DNA from: Bacteroidales bacterium | Lineage (GTDB): Bacteria; Bacteroidota; Bacteroidia; Bacteroidales; GCA-2748055 | Length of the DNA stretch: 64,000 nt | Assembly: GCA_023138875.1 (NCBI GenBank) | Contig: JAGLOO010000058.1 | Coordinates: forward strand, 1 to 64,000 | Direction of reading: 5' to 3' | Notes under the pieces: model-generated | Seen by the model: the letters and a program-made list of their open reading frames with translations, nothing else | Told to the model about the DNA's origin: nothing | Databases searched by the model: none | Made by a program: the position numbers and the translations under genes | Shown: one piece after another, positions 18,449 to 30,800 of the stretch | How positions within the stretch are numbered: position 1 is the first letter of the stretch | Layout: every line of letters starts with the position of its first letter

Positions 18449-18480
18449 TTTGTTCTAAATTAAAATTATTGCTATCTTAG
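18449..18480 (+). promoter_or_regulatory. Candidate promoter of the Fur-family gene
   Basis: TTTG (18449-18452), 20 bases, then TATCTTAG (18473-18480), one base off TAnnTTTG. The ATG at 18507 is 26 bases downstream. Spacing and sequence fit the Bacteroidota sigma factor. Confidence 0.5.
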
Positions 18481-18506
18481 CAACGTAATTTTTACTTAGA
18501 CTAATT

Positions 18507-18962
18507 ATGGTGCAAGATGAGACTAAAGACACTGTAAAACAGATCTTCACAGAATACCTTGAAAGAAAAGGTCACCGTAAGACACCAGAACGCTATGCCA
18601 TTCTTGATGAGATTTATTCAAGGGACGGTCATTTCGATATCGAATCCCTTTATATCTTCATGAAGAACAAGAATTACAGGGTAAGCCGGGCCACCCTGTA
18701 CAATACCATCGAATTGCTGCTTGACTGCAACCTGGTGGTTAAACATCAATTCGGAAAGAACATCGCCCAGTTTGAGAAAGCATACCACTGCATGCAACAC
18801 GATCACCTGATTGACCTGGGTACCGGCAATGTCATTGAATTCTGTGATCCGAGGATTGAAGAGATTATCAAGACTGCATGCGAGTTGAACAACTTTTCTC
18901 CCAGTCATCATTCTCTCTATATTTATGGTCGGAGTAAGAACAATTCCGATGGGGATAAATAA
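18507..18962 (+). CDS. fur: Fur-family metal-responsive repressor
   Basis: A 151-residue regulator. The winged helix (residues ~10-90) contains [21 protein letters not shown] and [16 protein letters not shown], typical Fur/PerR. The dimerisation part has the metal residues [19 protein letters not shown] and a late HH pair ([11 protein letters not shown]). The two CxxC pairs that bind structural zinc in many Fur proteins are absent (LIDLGT replaces the usual LICxxC), a condition seen in Bacteroidota Fur relatives. It could sense Fe(II), peroxide or zinc; this cannot be decided here. It has its own promoter after spoT and is followed by purA at 118 bases. Confidence 0.88.
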   Translation: MVQDETKDTVKQIFTEYLERKGHRKTPERYAILDEIYSRDGHFDIESLYIFMKNKNYRVSRATLYNTIELLLDCNLVVKHQFGKNIAQFEKAYHCMQHDHLIDLGTGNVIEFCDPRIEEIIKTACELNNFSPSHHSLYIYGRSKNNSDGDK

Positions 18963-19080
18963 TTAATATATTTGCTGCCTGACCCCTTCCTTTGGAACAA
19001 TTTTTTCTTATTTTTATCCGGACTTTGATACCTGAATACCGGCTTATTTTATGCCATAAAATCTCATAATCTATAATCAA

Positions 19081-20337
19081 ATGCAAGTTGACGTTCTGTT
19101 AGGTCTCCAGTGGGGAGATGAAGGAAAGGGAAAAATAGTTGATGTACTAACCCCCAGGTACGATGTGATCACCAGGTTTCAGGGAGGGCCCAATGCCGGT
19201 CATACACTGGAGTTCAACAACCACAAACATATCCTTCACAATATCCCATCCGGCATATTCCGGAAAGATAAACTGAATATCATTACCAATGGAGTTGTGC
19301 TGGACCCCGTTGTTTTCATGCGTGAGATTGATTCACTTGAGGCCATGGGTATCGATCTTACAAAGAATCTCTGGATCTCAAAGAAAGCGCACCTGATCCT
19401 TCCAACCCACAGGATCCTTGATGCAGCGTCTGAAGCCGCCAAGGGAGAATCCAAAATTGGATCCACATTGAAGGGCATTGGCCCTACCTATATGGATAAG
19501 ACCGGACGTAACGGACTGCGTGTTGGAGATATCGACCTGGATTTTACAGCAAGGTACGAGGCCCTTAAATCAAAACATCAACAATTATTAAAACTTTACG
19601 ACTTTGAATACAACCTTGAGGAAGAGGAGAAGTTTTTCGCAGGCATAGAAGTCATCCGTAAATTCAACAGGGTCGATACTGAGTATGAGGTGAACCGCTT
19701 GCTGGAGGAGAACAAAAGCATTCTTGCCGAGGGCGCACAGGGTACCCTTCTGGATATTGACTTCGGCTCCTACCCTTTTGTAACCTCTTCCAATACTGTT
19801 TGTGCCGGCGCCTGCACCGGAATGGGAATTGCCCCATCCTCTGTAGGTGAGGTGTACGGCATCTTCAAAGCCTATTGTACCCGTGTGGGAGGCGGCCCAT
19901 TTCCTTCCGAACTGCTTGATGACGAAGGCGAACGGCTGAGGGATATTGGGAAAGAGTTTGGCTCTACCACCGGCAGGCCGCGCAGGTGTGGCTGGCTGGA
20001 TCTGGTGGCGCTGAAATACAGCCTTATGCTGAATGGAGTAACACAACTGATCATGACCAAAACAGATGTGCTTGACACATTTGAGACCATCAAAGTGGCT
20101 ACCGCTTACTCCATCGATGGAGAACTAACAGACCAGCTTCCTTATGACCTTGAAGCCGATGTGAAACCTGTATATACAGAGATGCCGGGCTGGAAAACAG
20201 ACCTCACCGGGATCCGTTCCAGGGACCAGTTTCCGAGCGAACTCAACGGGTACATCCGATTTCTGGAAAAGGAACTCCACGTGCCCGTCAAATTCGTCTC
20301 GATTGGGCCTGACAGGGAACAGATCATAGAAATGTAG
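19081..20337 (+). CDS. purA: Adenylosuccinate synthase PurA
   Basis: A 418-residue enzyme joining IMP and aspartate with GTP hydrolysis, the first committed step to AMP. Motifs: GLQWGDEGKGKIVD (catalytic Asp and P-loop), GGPNAGHT, GSTLKGIGPTYMDK, LAEGAQGTLLDIDFGSYPFVTSSN, and the GTP-binding FGSTTGRPRRCGWLDLVALKY and MTKTDVLD near the C-terminus. Length is normal (about 420-430). It is a stand-alone housekeeping gene following the Fur gene in the same orientation. Confidence 0.98.
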   Translation: MQVDVLLGLQWGDEGKGKIVDVLTPRYDVITRFQGGPNAGHTLEFNNHKHILHNIPSGIFRKDKLNIITNGVVLDPVVFMREIDSLEAMGIDLTKNLWISKKAHLILPTHRILDAASEAAKGESKIGSTLKGIGPTYMDKTGRNGLRVGDIDLDFTARYEALKSKHQQLLKLYDFEYNLEEEEKFFAGIEVIRKFNRVDTEYEVNRLLEENKSILAEGAQGTLLDIDFGSYPFVTSSNTVCAGACTGMGIAPSSVGEVYGIFKAYCTRVGGGPFPSELLDDEGERLRDIGKEFGSTTGRPRRCGWLDLVALKYSLMLNGVTQLIMTKTDVLDTFETIKVATAYSIDGELTDQLPYDLEADVKPVYTEMPGWKTDLTGIRSRDQFPSELNGYIRFLEKELHVPVKFVSIGPDREQIIEM

Positions 20338-20371
20338 GGCGGCTTTGCTATTCGTATTGGTCCGTCAGGTT

Positions 20372-20402
20372 TTTGTTGCTATCATGGATTTTTCTATCTT
20401 GA
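20372..20402 (+). promoter_or_regulatory. Candidate promoter of the acyl-CoA ligase gene
   Basis: TTTG (20372-20375), 19 bases, then TATCTTGA (20395-20402), two bases from TAnnTTTG at its end, 35 bases before the ATG at 20438. Confidence 0.35.
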
Positions 20403-20437
20403 AAATCCTAACGATACTAACTATCTAACATTCTTCC

Positions 20438-22348
20438 ATGAAAACCTTAATCCAGTTTTTTGAGGAAAACGTCGAGCGTTATTCCGATAATCCATATATG
20501 TGGGAAAAACACGATGGTGTATTCCAACCCACCTCTTACAGGGAGATGAGAGAGCTTGTATACCAGTTTGCTGCGGGTATGATGACCCTTGGAGTTAAAA
20601 AGGGTGACCGGCTTGCTTTGCTTGCTGAAGGAAGGGTTTGGTGGGTGGTGGCAGAAATGGGTATGTTTTACCTGGGAGCCATTGATGTTCCGCTCTCCAT
20701 TCAATTAAACGAGCCAGCTGACCTCACCTTCAGGTTGAAACACTCAGAAACGCAAATGATCGTCGTATCATCCAGTCAGCTAAAGAAGATTGAAGCCATC
20801 AAGAAAGAACTCCCCGACCTTGAGAAGATCATCCTGATGGATCCAAAGGAATCCTATGATGACATGGAGGTATATATGGGAGATCTGATGGAAGCCGGGA
20901 AAGAACTCCTTAAAAAGGATTTTGACTCGTTCAAAAAGACATATGAAGCCATCCAGCCTGATGATACAGCCAATATCTGCTACACCTCAGGCACCACCGC
21001 TGATCCCAAAGGCATCATGCTGAGCCAGAAAAACTATACATCCAATACTGAACAAGCCCTTTCTGTGATATCTATACCGGAAGATTACAAAATGTTTCTT
21101 TTCCTTCCCTGGGATCATAGTTTTGCCCACACAGCCGGTTTATTCTCATTCATGGCTGTAGGGGCAAGCATAGCTTCTCTTGAGATGGGAAAGACCTCTT
21201 TTGAAACCCGGAAAAATATATCAAAGAACATTCAGGAGATCAAACCAGAGATGATGTTTAGTGTTCCCACCATTGCCAAGAACTTCAGGAATAACATTGA
21301 AAATGGTGTCAGGGCAAAAGGAAAATTTACTTACGCATTATTCAAAGCTGGATTAAAAATAGGATACCGGTACAATGGCATCGGATGGGACCGGGGAAAG
21401 GGACTCAAGGCCCTCCTGAAACCCCTGTATGCGCTGTTCGATGCAGTTGTATTTAAGAAAGTAAGAAATGCCATGGGAGGAAATATGAAATTCTTTATCG
21501 GTGGAGGAGCCCTGTTGGATATAGAACTTCAGCGTTTCTTCTATGCCATTGGCATTCCCATGTACCAGGGTTATGGCCTGACGGAAGCCAGCCCTATGAT
21601 CAGTATTAACAGCCCTGAGAAGCATAAATTGGGAGCGTCGGGTCAGATTCCGGAAAACCTTGAGGTCAGGATATGCAATGATGAAGGAAATGAGGTTCCC
21701 CTTGGTGAGAAGGGAGAAATTGTGATTCGGGGTGAAAATGTCATGAAAGGTTACTGGAAAAATGAAGAGGCAACAAGAGAAACCATCAGGGATGGGTGGT
21801 TGTTCACAGGTGATATGGGGCATATGGATGAAGATGGATTCCTTTATGTACTGGGACGATATAAGAGCCTTCTCATTGGAGATGATGGTGAGAAATACAG
21901 TCCGGAAGGAATCGAAGAGGCCTTTTCCGATCAATCTGAATACATAGAACAATGCTTGCTGCACAACAATCAAAATCCATATACGGTTGCCCTTGTTCAT
22001 CCCGATCCAGAGTCATTAATGCGGTTCCTCAGGGGGAAAAGTCTTGAACCTGACTCAGAAGAAGGAATCAATGCCTGTCTTACACTCATTGATAGCGAGA
22101 TCAGGGAATACAGGGCAAACGGTAAATACGGAGATTTGTTCCCGCAACGATGGATCCCGGCAAATATCGGGATACTTGATGAGGGATTCACCATTGAGAA
22201 TAAACTGATGAATCCAACCTATAAGATCATCAGACCAAAAGTTGAAGAGCATTATACGGAGCTGTTTGAATTCCTGTATACCCCCGAATCGAAAAATGTG
22301 ATCAATCCACACAATGTGGAGGCCATAAAGCATTTATTATCAAAATAG
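20438..22348 (+). CDS. AMP-forming long-chain acyl-CoA synthetase
   Basis: A 636-residue adenylate-forming enzyme. The AMP-binding signature ICYTSGTTADPKGIMLSQKN lies near residues 182-200; GYGLTEASP near 385, the hinge TGDMGHMDEDGFLYVLGRYK near 465, and a C-terminal KLMNPTYKI segment in place of the usual catalytic-lysine context complete the fold. It activates a carboxylic acid, most probably a long-chain fatty acid, as acyl-AMP and then acyl-CoA. The chain is slightly longer than typical FadD (about 560) and fits the 600-plus subgroup common in Bacteroidota. The substrate is inferred only. Confidence 0.93.
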   Translation: MKTLIQFFEENVERYSDNPYMWEKHDGVFQPTSYREMRELVYQFAAGMMTLGVKKGDRLALLAEGRVWWVVAEMGMFYLGAIDVPLSIQLNEPADLTFRLKHSETQMIVVSSSQLKKIEAIKKELPDLEKIILMDPKESYDDMEVYMGDLMEAGKELLKKDFDSFKKTYEAIQPDDTANICYTSGTTADPKGIMLSQKNYTSNTEQALSVISIPEDYKMFLFLPWDHSFAHTAGLFSFMAVGASIASLEMGKTSFETRKNISKNIQEIKPEMMFSVPTIAKNFRNNIENGVRAKGKFTYALFKAGLKIGYRYNGIGWDRGKGLKALLKPLYALFDAVVFKKVRNAMGGNMKFFIGGGALLDIELQRFFYAIGIPMYQGYGLTEASPMISINSPEKHKLGASGQIPENLEVRICNDEGNEVPLGEKGEIVIRGENVMKGYWKNEEATRETIRDGWLFTGDMGHMDEDGFLYVLGRYKSLLIGDDGEKYSPEGIEEAFSDQSEYIEQCLLHNNQNPYTVALVHPDPESLMRFLRGKSLEPDSEEGINACLTLIDSEIREYRANGKYGDLFPQRWIPANIGILDEGFTIENKLMNPTYKIIRPKVEEHYTELFEFLYTPESKNVINPHNVEAIKHLLSK

Positions 22349-22394
22349 ACTGGGTCAAAGAGATAATTACTAATAGTCTGAATTAAAGAACGCT

Positions 22395-23519
22395 ATGGGG
22401 AAAATTCCAACCAGGTGTGTGCATGCAGGCACCATACATGATGATCTGAAGAAGGGGATCAACTCCCCCATTTATACCTCCACGTCCTTTGAATTCATTG
22501 ATCAGGATGACACTGTCTATCCACGCTATCTGAATACACCCAATGAAAAGGCCGTTGCCGAAAAGATAGCGTCGCTTGAAGAGTCGGAAAGTGCCCTGGT
22601 ATTCAGCTCGGGTATGGCAGCCATCAGTACAGTACTATTCACATTCCTGGGAAAGGGTGACCATGTGGTCTTCCAGCAGGGACTCTACGGAGGAACCTCC
22701 CATTTCCTTAACAGGGAGCTCAACCGTTTTGGGATAGAGTTCAGTATTGCTGCAAGCCAATCGGCTGAAGATATAGGAGCGTCCATCAGGGAGAATACAA
22801 AACTGATCTACATTGAAACCCCTTCCAATCCGTTGCTGAATATAACAGATATAAAGGCAGTTGCTGAAGTAGCGATAGATTCGGGGATCCTCACAGTCAT
22901 TGACAATACATTTGCTTCCCCGGTAAACCAGCAACCTTGCAAGCATGGGATCGATATTGTTGTCCATAGTGCCACCAAGTACTTGGGCGGACACAGCGAT
23001 ATACTGGCTGGTGCAGTAGCCGGCAGCAAAGAGCTGATCCGGCAGATCCATGAAACCGGCCTGAATTTCGGGGGCAGCATGAATGCCATTACACTATACC
23101 TTTTGGAAAGAAGTATGAAAACCCTTCACGTTCGCGTGGCAAGGATCAATGAGAATGCCATGCAACTGGCGCTGTTCCTGGAAGCACATCCCAACGTAAA
23201 ACAGGTTAATTATCCCGGTTTACCTGGTCATCCCGGACATGACATCGCAAAAATACAGATGAGTGGATTTGGAGGGATGCTCTCCTTCGAGGTAAATGGA
23301 CAGGATGGCATCAGCTTTCAGAAAAGATTGAAACTGATCAAGCCCTCCATGAGCCTGGGTGGACTGGAAACCATCTGCAGTTCCCCGGCACACACTTCTC
23401 ACAGGCACCTGGGAGCGGAGGGACGCAAATCTGAAGGGATATCTGAAGAATTAGTCCGTCTTTCTGTGGGTATAGAGGATGTGGAGGATCTGAAATCTGA
23501 TCTTGAACAAGCATTGTAA
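22395..23519 (+). CDS. Trans-sulfuration PLP enzyme (cystathionine gamma-synthase/beta-lyase-like)
   Basis: A 374-residue Cys/Met-metabolism PLP enzyme. The fold opens with TRCVHAGTIHDDLKKGINSP; FSSGMAAIST binds the cofactor phosphate; IETPSNPLLNI and VIDNTFASP (PLP-binding aspartate) follow; the Schiff-base lysine is in HSATKYLGGHSD. The position that is cysteine in methionine gamma-lyases (GCTYG) reads GLYGG here, so gamma-synthase or beta/gamma-lyase activity is more likely. It could move sulfur between cysteine and homocysteine, alongside metY 2 kb downstream. It starts 46 bases after the acyl-CoA ligase and may be cotranscribed. The exact reaction needs biochemistry. Confidence 0.88.
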   Translation: MGKIPTRCVHAGTIHDDLKKGINSPIYTSTSFEFIDQDDTVYPRYLNTPNEKAVAEKIASLEESESALVFSSGMAAISTVLFTFLGKGDHVVFQQGLYGGTSHFLNRELNRFGIEFSIAASQSAEDIGASIRENTKLIYIETPSNPLLNITDIKAVAEVAIDSGILTVIDNTFASPVNQQPCKHGIDIVVHSATKYLGGHSDILAGAVAGSKELIRQIHETGLNFGGSMNAITLYLLERSMKTLHVRVARINENAMQLALFLEAHPNVKQVNYPGLPGHPGHDIAKIQMSGFGGMLSFEVNGQDGISFQKRLKLIKPSMSLGGLETICSSPAHTSHRHLGAEGRKSEGISEELVRLSVGIEDVEDLKSDLEQAL

Positions 23520-23534
23520 TGCGGGCACAACAAT

Positions 23535-24428
23535 TTAAGCCACAATTGTAACATCTTTCAATTGCAATTTTTCCAGCTGCCAGGCCGGTATCCTGTTCCC
23601 CATAACATTGAGATAGTTCAATCCTGACAATTCAAAAAGGGGCGACAGGTCATCCACATCATTGTATGAGATATCCAATACCTGCAAACCGGTCAGGTTG
23701 CTCAGCGGATCAATTAATCCAATATGATTATTGGACAGATAGAGTCGTTCAATCTGCTGCAGGTGCCTCAGATCAGAAAGGTCGGTCAGGTTATTGTTGG
23801 TCAGGTCAACTACCCTGGCATGACTGCATGCATCAATACCATCAAGGAACTCAATCTCATAATCTGCCATCTCAATTTCCTCCAGGTCCTCCAGCAGGTA
23901 CATGGGGAAGTCCACATTCAGATTACCATATATCCTGCGCTTCAGGGCAGTCAGGAAACTGCGGTTGGTGTAATCCAGCTCATCCTCCCGATCCTCGTCA
24001 TACTCCTCGTGGTCCATGAAATAGGAAAATCCATCGGTCTGGTCGTCCCAGCCAAATTCTTCCGCCAGGTCTTCCTCTGTCATGATCGAACTGACCGTTA
24101 TATGCTCCGGCTCCAGGTTCTGAACACTGAGAATGTGCGACATGGTATACAGCTCCTCGAAATCACCCCTTTTATAAGCATGCTCAAGTTGATTCAAAGA
24201 CTGACTTAACCTGTCAGGATGGTAAATCATGATCAACCGGGCAAAGACCCTGTTGATCTTTTCTTCACCACAAGGGGTATATTCATTTACTACCTTCTGT
24301 ACAGCCCTCAGTGCATCGTACTTATGGTCCCTGAACATGTCAATGATCCGGCTGGATATGCGGTGCAAATTCTCGGAGGTATATGCTTCCTTCAGGTTGG
24401 TGTAAAGATCTATGATATCCACACGCAA
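23535..24428 (-). CDS. Leucine-rich repeat protein with a J-domain-like HPD segment
   Basis: A 297-residue acidic protein without a signal peptide. Residues ~190-290 are SDS22-like leucine-rich repeats (VDLTNNNLTDLSDLRHL, LYLSNNHIGLIDPLSNL, LDISYNDVDDLSPLFEL). The N-terminal ~110 residues are helical and include KINRVFARLIMIYHPDRLSQ: the HPD at 70-72 and the preceding basic/hydrophobic helix resemble helix II and loop of a DnaJ J-domain. A very acidic linker (MDHEEYDEDREDELDY) joins the halves. It is convergent with the trans-sulfuration gene. Function is unknown; a protein-protein interaction role, perhaps with DnaK, is inference. Confidence 0.82.
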   Translation of the reverse strand: MRVDIIDLYTNLKEAYTSENLHRISSRIIDMFRDHKYDALRAVQKVVNEYTPCGEEKINRVFARLIMIYHPDRLSQSLNQLEHAYKRGDFEELYTMSHILSVQNLEPEHITVSSIMTEEDLAEEFGWDDQTDGFSYFMDHEEYDEDREDELDYTNRSFLTALKRRIYGNLNVDFPMYLLEDLEEIEMADYEIEFLDGIDACSHARVVDLTNNNLTDLSDLRHLQQIERLYLSNNHIGLIDPLSNLTGLQVLDISYNDVDDLSPLFELSGLNYLNVMGNRIPAWQLEKLQLKDVTIVA

Positions 24429-24617
24429 ATTTAAAGTATTTTAGAAAAAAACTAATCCACTTTGAAGCTCTTTTTATCCCGATCTGTGATTAACTGAAGA
24501 ACCCACTGATCCAGATCCCGGTATGGTGAAATATCGGTGAGAATTCGAGCAGCACAAGTATAAATCCTGCCAAACAATCACTAACTTTAATTGTTAATGT
24601 GTATGAATTTCTGAATT

Positions 24618-25049
24618 ATGAAGTATACAACCGAAGTAACCATTAATCTACCCCGTGTCCGGGTTATTGAGCTGTTCGACAATGTTGAAAACATGTACAA
24701 ATGGCAGGAGGGATTAAAAAGTTTTAAAATAGTAAGCGGAAATCCTGGCCAGGAAGGGTCTCGTTCCGAAATGGTATATGAGGGCCGAAAGGGCGACCTT
24801 ATCATGACCGAAACCATTACCAAAAGAAATCTTCCTGATGAATTTCATGGAGTATACAAGACTCGAGGTGTATACAATGAAATATATAATTATTTCATTG
24901 AAATGGAAGAAGATAAAACCACCTGGCGGACCCTCAGCGTATTCAGATTTCGCGGACTCATGGCTCTGATGGCCCCATTTATGAAAACTGCCTTTACAAA
25001 AAACACCCTCCTGAATATGGAGCGTTTTAAAGCCTTCGCAGAGAATTAG
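24618..25049 (+). CDS. SRPBCC (START/Bet v1-like) family protein
   Basis: A 143-residue cytoplasmic protein. The alternating pattern YTTEVTINLPRVRVIELFDN followed by MYKWQEGLKSF, GRKGDLIMTETI, and a long C-terminal helix (NTLLNMERFKAFAEN) match polyketide-cyclase/START-like SRPBCC proteins, which bind hydrophobic ligands in a helix-grip cavity. It stands alone between the divergent LRR gene and the met leader. The ligand is unknown. Confidence 0.8.
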   Translation: MKYTTEVTINLPRVRVIELFDNVENMYKWQEGLKSFKIVSGNPGQEGSRSEMVYEGRKGDLIMTETITKRNLPDEFHGVYKTRGVYNEIYNYFIEMEEDKTTWRTLSVFRFRGLMALMAPFMKTAFTKNTLLNMERFKAFAEN

Positions 25050-25090
25050 GCTTTGATTATAAATAAATTGTCGTTTTTTATACCTCCAGA

Positions 25091-25122
25091 TTTGCAAAAA
25101 TGTGTTCTGTAGCATATATTTG
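25091..25122 (+). promoter_or_regulatory. Promoter of the metY-metX-metH operon
   Basis: TTTG (25091-25094), 20 bases, then TATATTTG (25115-25122), an exact TAnnTTTG. The predicted start of transcription, a few bases further, lies just ahead of the SAM riboswitch at 25152. This is the best promoter match in the window. Confidence 0.75.
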
Positions 25123-25151
25123 ACCCATCAATACGGTACAAGCGTGCCATT

Positions 25152-25248
25152 GTTATTGAGAAGGGGTGAGAGATTAGGCTCGAAGATCCCCTGGCAACCC
25201 GCCTCCAGGCGAAGGTGCCAAAACCTAACCCGAAAGGGAGATAATAAC
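25152..25248 (+). ncRNA. SAM-I (S-box) riboswitch
   Basis: The leader folds as an S-box aptamer. P1 is GTTATT (25152-25157) with AATAAC (25243-25248). Inside are AGAAGGGGTGAGAGATTAGGC, the GGCAACC conserved block, CCTCCAGG as P3 arms, GAAGGTGCCAAAACCT, and GAAAGGGAGATAA near the 3' end, which match the GGUGCCAA and GA-rich S-box consensus. It senses S-adenosylmethionine and should shut off the downstream metY-metX-metH genes when SAM is high. The 200-base stretch between aptamer and metY would be the expression platform. Confidence 0.92.
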
Positions 25249-25263
25249 GAAAAAGATTTTATT

Positions 25264-25308
25264 ATGCACATGCTGCCTATGTCCATGCCCCGGCCGAAGC
25301 TTCGGTAA
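25264..25308 (+). CDS. Methionine-rich leader mini-ORF (14 codons)
   Basis: Directly after the riboswitch an ATG opens the 14-residue frame MHMLPMSMPRPKLR, ending in TAA. Four of the first eight residues are methionine. Its last codons overlap the 5' arm (25295-25303) of a hairpin, the geometry expected of an attenuator leader peptide. No strong Shine-Dalgarno precedes it (AACGAAAAAGATTTT). It may be translated; comparative evidence would be needed. Confidence 0.5.
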   Translation: MHMLPMSMPRPKLR

Positions 25309-25345
25309 GTGTACTATATCTTAATCAGGTAGTATAGAAGCTTCG
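25295..25345 (+). promoter_or_regulatory. Leader hairpin overlapping the mini-ORF end
   Basis: The outer stem pairs CGAAGCTTC (25295-25303) with GAAGCTTCG (25337-25345); an inner stem pairs TACTA (25312-25316) with TAGTA (25330-25334). No U-tract follows, so it is not a classical terminator. A ribosome stopped on the mini-ORF would block the 5' arm. Confidence 0.55.
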
Positions 25346-25356
25346 ATCCAAATGCG

Positions 25357-25374
25357 GTTCAGTATCCACTGAAC
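25357..25374 (+). promoter_or_regulatory. Small leader hairpin
   Basis: GTTCAG (25357-25362) and CTGAAC (25369-25374) form a perfect six-base stem around a TATCCA loop in the met leader. No U-run follows. Confidence 0.4.
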
Positions 25375-25401
25375 AAAATCCTTTCATCATTCTAACCCAA
25401 A

Positions 25402-27861
<2,460 letters not shown>

Positions 27862-27868
27862 TTGCATT

Positions 27869-30800
27869 ATGGAATCAAAGAAAACGATCAGCCACATACT
27901 CAAAGAACGCATCCTCCTTCTGGATGGTGCCATGGGAACCATGATCCAGTGTTATAATCTGACCGAAGATGACTACCGGGGTGAACGGTTTAAATCACAC
28001 CCCCACGACCTGAAAGGGAACAATGACCTGCTCTCCTTAACAAGGCCCGATGTGATCAGGGAAATCCATGAAGCCTACCTGGAGGCCGGTTCGGACATTA
28101 TTGAAACCAATACTTTCAATGCCACCTCCATCTCCCAGGCCGATTATCAAACCGAAACTTCAGTTTACGATATAAACTTTGAATCTGCCAGGATTGCTGC
28201 TGAGGCAGCTGCCAGGTATTCAGAGAAGACCCCTGAAAAACCCAGGTTTGTAGCAGGATCCATAGGTCCAACCAATAAAACTACTTCTCTTTCTCCTGAT
28301 GTGGATGATCCCGGATTCCGTGCGATTTCATTTGATGAAATGAAAAGTGCATATCAGGAACAGGTGCGCGGACTGGTGGAGGGCGGTGTAGATCTGCTTC
28401 TGGTCGAAACGGTATTTGACACTTTGAATGCAAAGGCTGCCCTGATGGGAATTGAAGAGTTCCTTGCCGGTCAGGGAAGACACATTCCGGTCATGGTCTC
28501 AGGAACCATTGCAGATGCCAGTGGCCGAACCCTGTCGGGACAAACACTCGAAGCTTTCATGCATTCACTGGACCATGTGGAACTTCTCTCCATTGGATTA
28601 AATTGTTCTCTCGGAGCCAGGGAGATCCGCCCATACCTGGAGGAGATGTCAAACAAATCATCACACTTCGTTTCGGTTCATCCCAATGCCGGATTGCCCA
28701 ATCAGTTTGGCGAATATGATGAAACACCCGATCAGATGGCCATGCAGATCAAGGATTTCCTGGATTCGGGTTTCGTGAATATTGTTGGAGGATGCTGCGG
28801 TACCACACCGGAGCATATAAAAGCTTTTTCCCAACTGTTGACTTCTGCGGAAGCCAGGGAACCCGTGACACACCAATACGGACTGAGACTGAGCGGACTG
28901 GAACCGCTGACTGCCTATGAAGGATCCAACTTCATCAACATCGGTGAACGGTGCAATGTGGCAGGCAGTAAAAAGTTTGCCAGGCTGATCCGTGAGAAGA
29001 AATATGATGAGGCGCTTCAAATTGCCAGGAAGCAGGTGGAAGACGGAGCCCAGATCCTGGATATCAACATGGATGACGCCATGCTGGATGCTGAGCATGA
29101 AATGGTTACTTTCCTGAACCTGCTGCTGGCCGAACCTGAGATTTCAAGGGTACCATTGATGGTAGACTCATCCAAATTCTCAGTCATCGAATCCGGATTA
29201 AAATGCATCCAGGGCAAAGCTGTTGTCAACTCCATCAGCCTTAAGGAGGGAGAAAAACATTTCCTGGAGCAGGCCAGAACGATCCGTGGTTATGGTGCAG
29301 CGGTCATTGTGATGGCCTTTGATGAATACGGACAGGCAGATTCCTATGAGCGCCGGATTGAGATTTGTCAGCGCGCTTACAACCTTCTTCGTGATAAACT
29401 TGATTATCCACCTGATGATATCATTTTCGACCCCAATGTATTAACCATCGGAACAGGCATTGATGAGCACAATAACTATGCCGTAGACTTTATCAATACC
29501 ACCCGGTGGATTAAAAAGCACCTGCCCCACGCCAGGGTAAGCGGAGGTATAAGCAACCTCTCCTTTTCTTTCCGGGGTAACAATATGGTCCGTGAAGCCA
29601 TACATTCGGTCTTCCTTTATCATGCCATCAAGGCCGGTCTGAACATGGGAATAGTCAATCCCGGCTTGCTCCAGGTATATGATGAGATCCCGGTCGAATT
29701 TTTGGATTATACCGAAGATCTCGTTTTGAACCGACGTGCTGATGCCACAGAACGACTCATAGAATACTCCACGAGTATTGAACAGGTTGAGAAGGTTGAA
29801 GTGGCCAGGGATACATGGAGGGATCAGCCGGTGGAGGAACGGTTGAAACATGCCATGATCAAAGGAATTACCGAGCACATTGAGAATGACGCTTTGGAAG
29901 CACACCAGAAATATGGTCTCGGCCTGAAGGTGATCGAAGGTCCGCTGATGGCCGGCATGAATGTAATCGGGGACCTGTTTGGGGATGGAAAAATGTTCCT
30001 CCCGCAGGTAGTGAAGAGCGCACGGGTCATGAAAAGGGCGGTAGCTGCCCTGCTGCCCTTTATTGAAGCTGAAAAAGCAGGTGGTGCAGAAGGCAGCCAT
30101 TCGGCAGGAAAAATTTTGCTGGCTACCGTAAAAGGAGATGTTCACGACATAGGTAAGAACATTGTAGGAGTAGTACTGGGATGCAATAATTACGAAGTGA
30201 TTGATCTGGGTGTAATGGTCCCCACTGATAAGATCCTGGACGAAGCAGAAAAACAACAAGTAGATATAGTAGGGCTTTCAGGTCTGATCACCCCCTCCCT
30301 GGAAGAGATGATCCGTGTGGCTTCCGAGATGGAACGTCGGAATATGAAACAATCGCTTCTGATCGGGGGAGCCACCACATCAAAGATCCACACCGCTGTT
30401 AAAATCGAACCCAGGTATGGCAGACCGGTAATCCATGTAAAGGATGCCTCTAAAAGCGTTGCGGTGGTCAGCACACTCTTTTCCCGGGAAAACAGGGATG
30501 GATATGTTCAGAAAATCAAGCAGGACTACGAAGAATTGAGGATCAACTATGCAGGGGCAGGTCGGGATATCAAATACCTGAGTCTGGATGATGCCAGAAA
30601 GAATGCATTACAGATAGACTGGACATCTGAAAGCATTTCAAAACCAAACCAGACAGGAATCAAAACCCTCCTTGATTATCCCATGGAAAGGATCCGGGAG
30701 TACATCAACTGGGTATTCTTTTTCGTGACCTGGGAACTCAGGGGGAAATTTCCGGATATATTCAATGATCCCCGTTACGGTGAGGAGGCTCGCAAGCTTT

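Noticed and set aside
25102-25308. A 68-residue frame running through the riboswitch
   Set aside because: Only its last 14 codons have a sensible start; the upstream part is the structured aptamer RNA.
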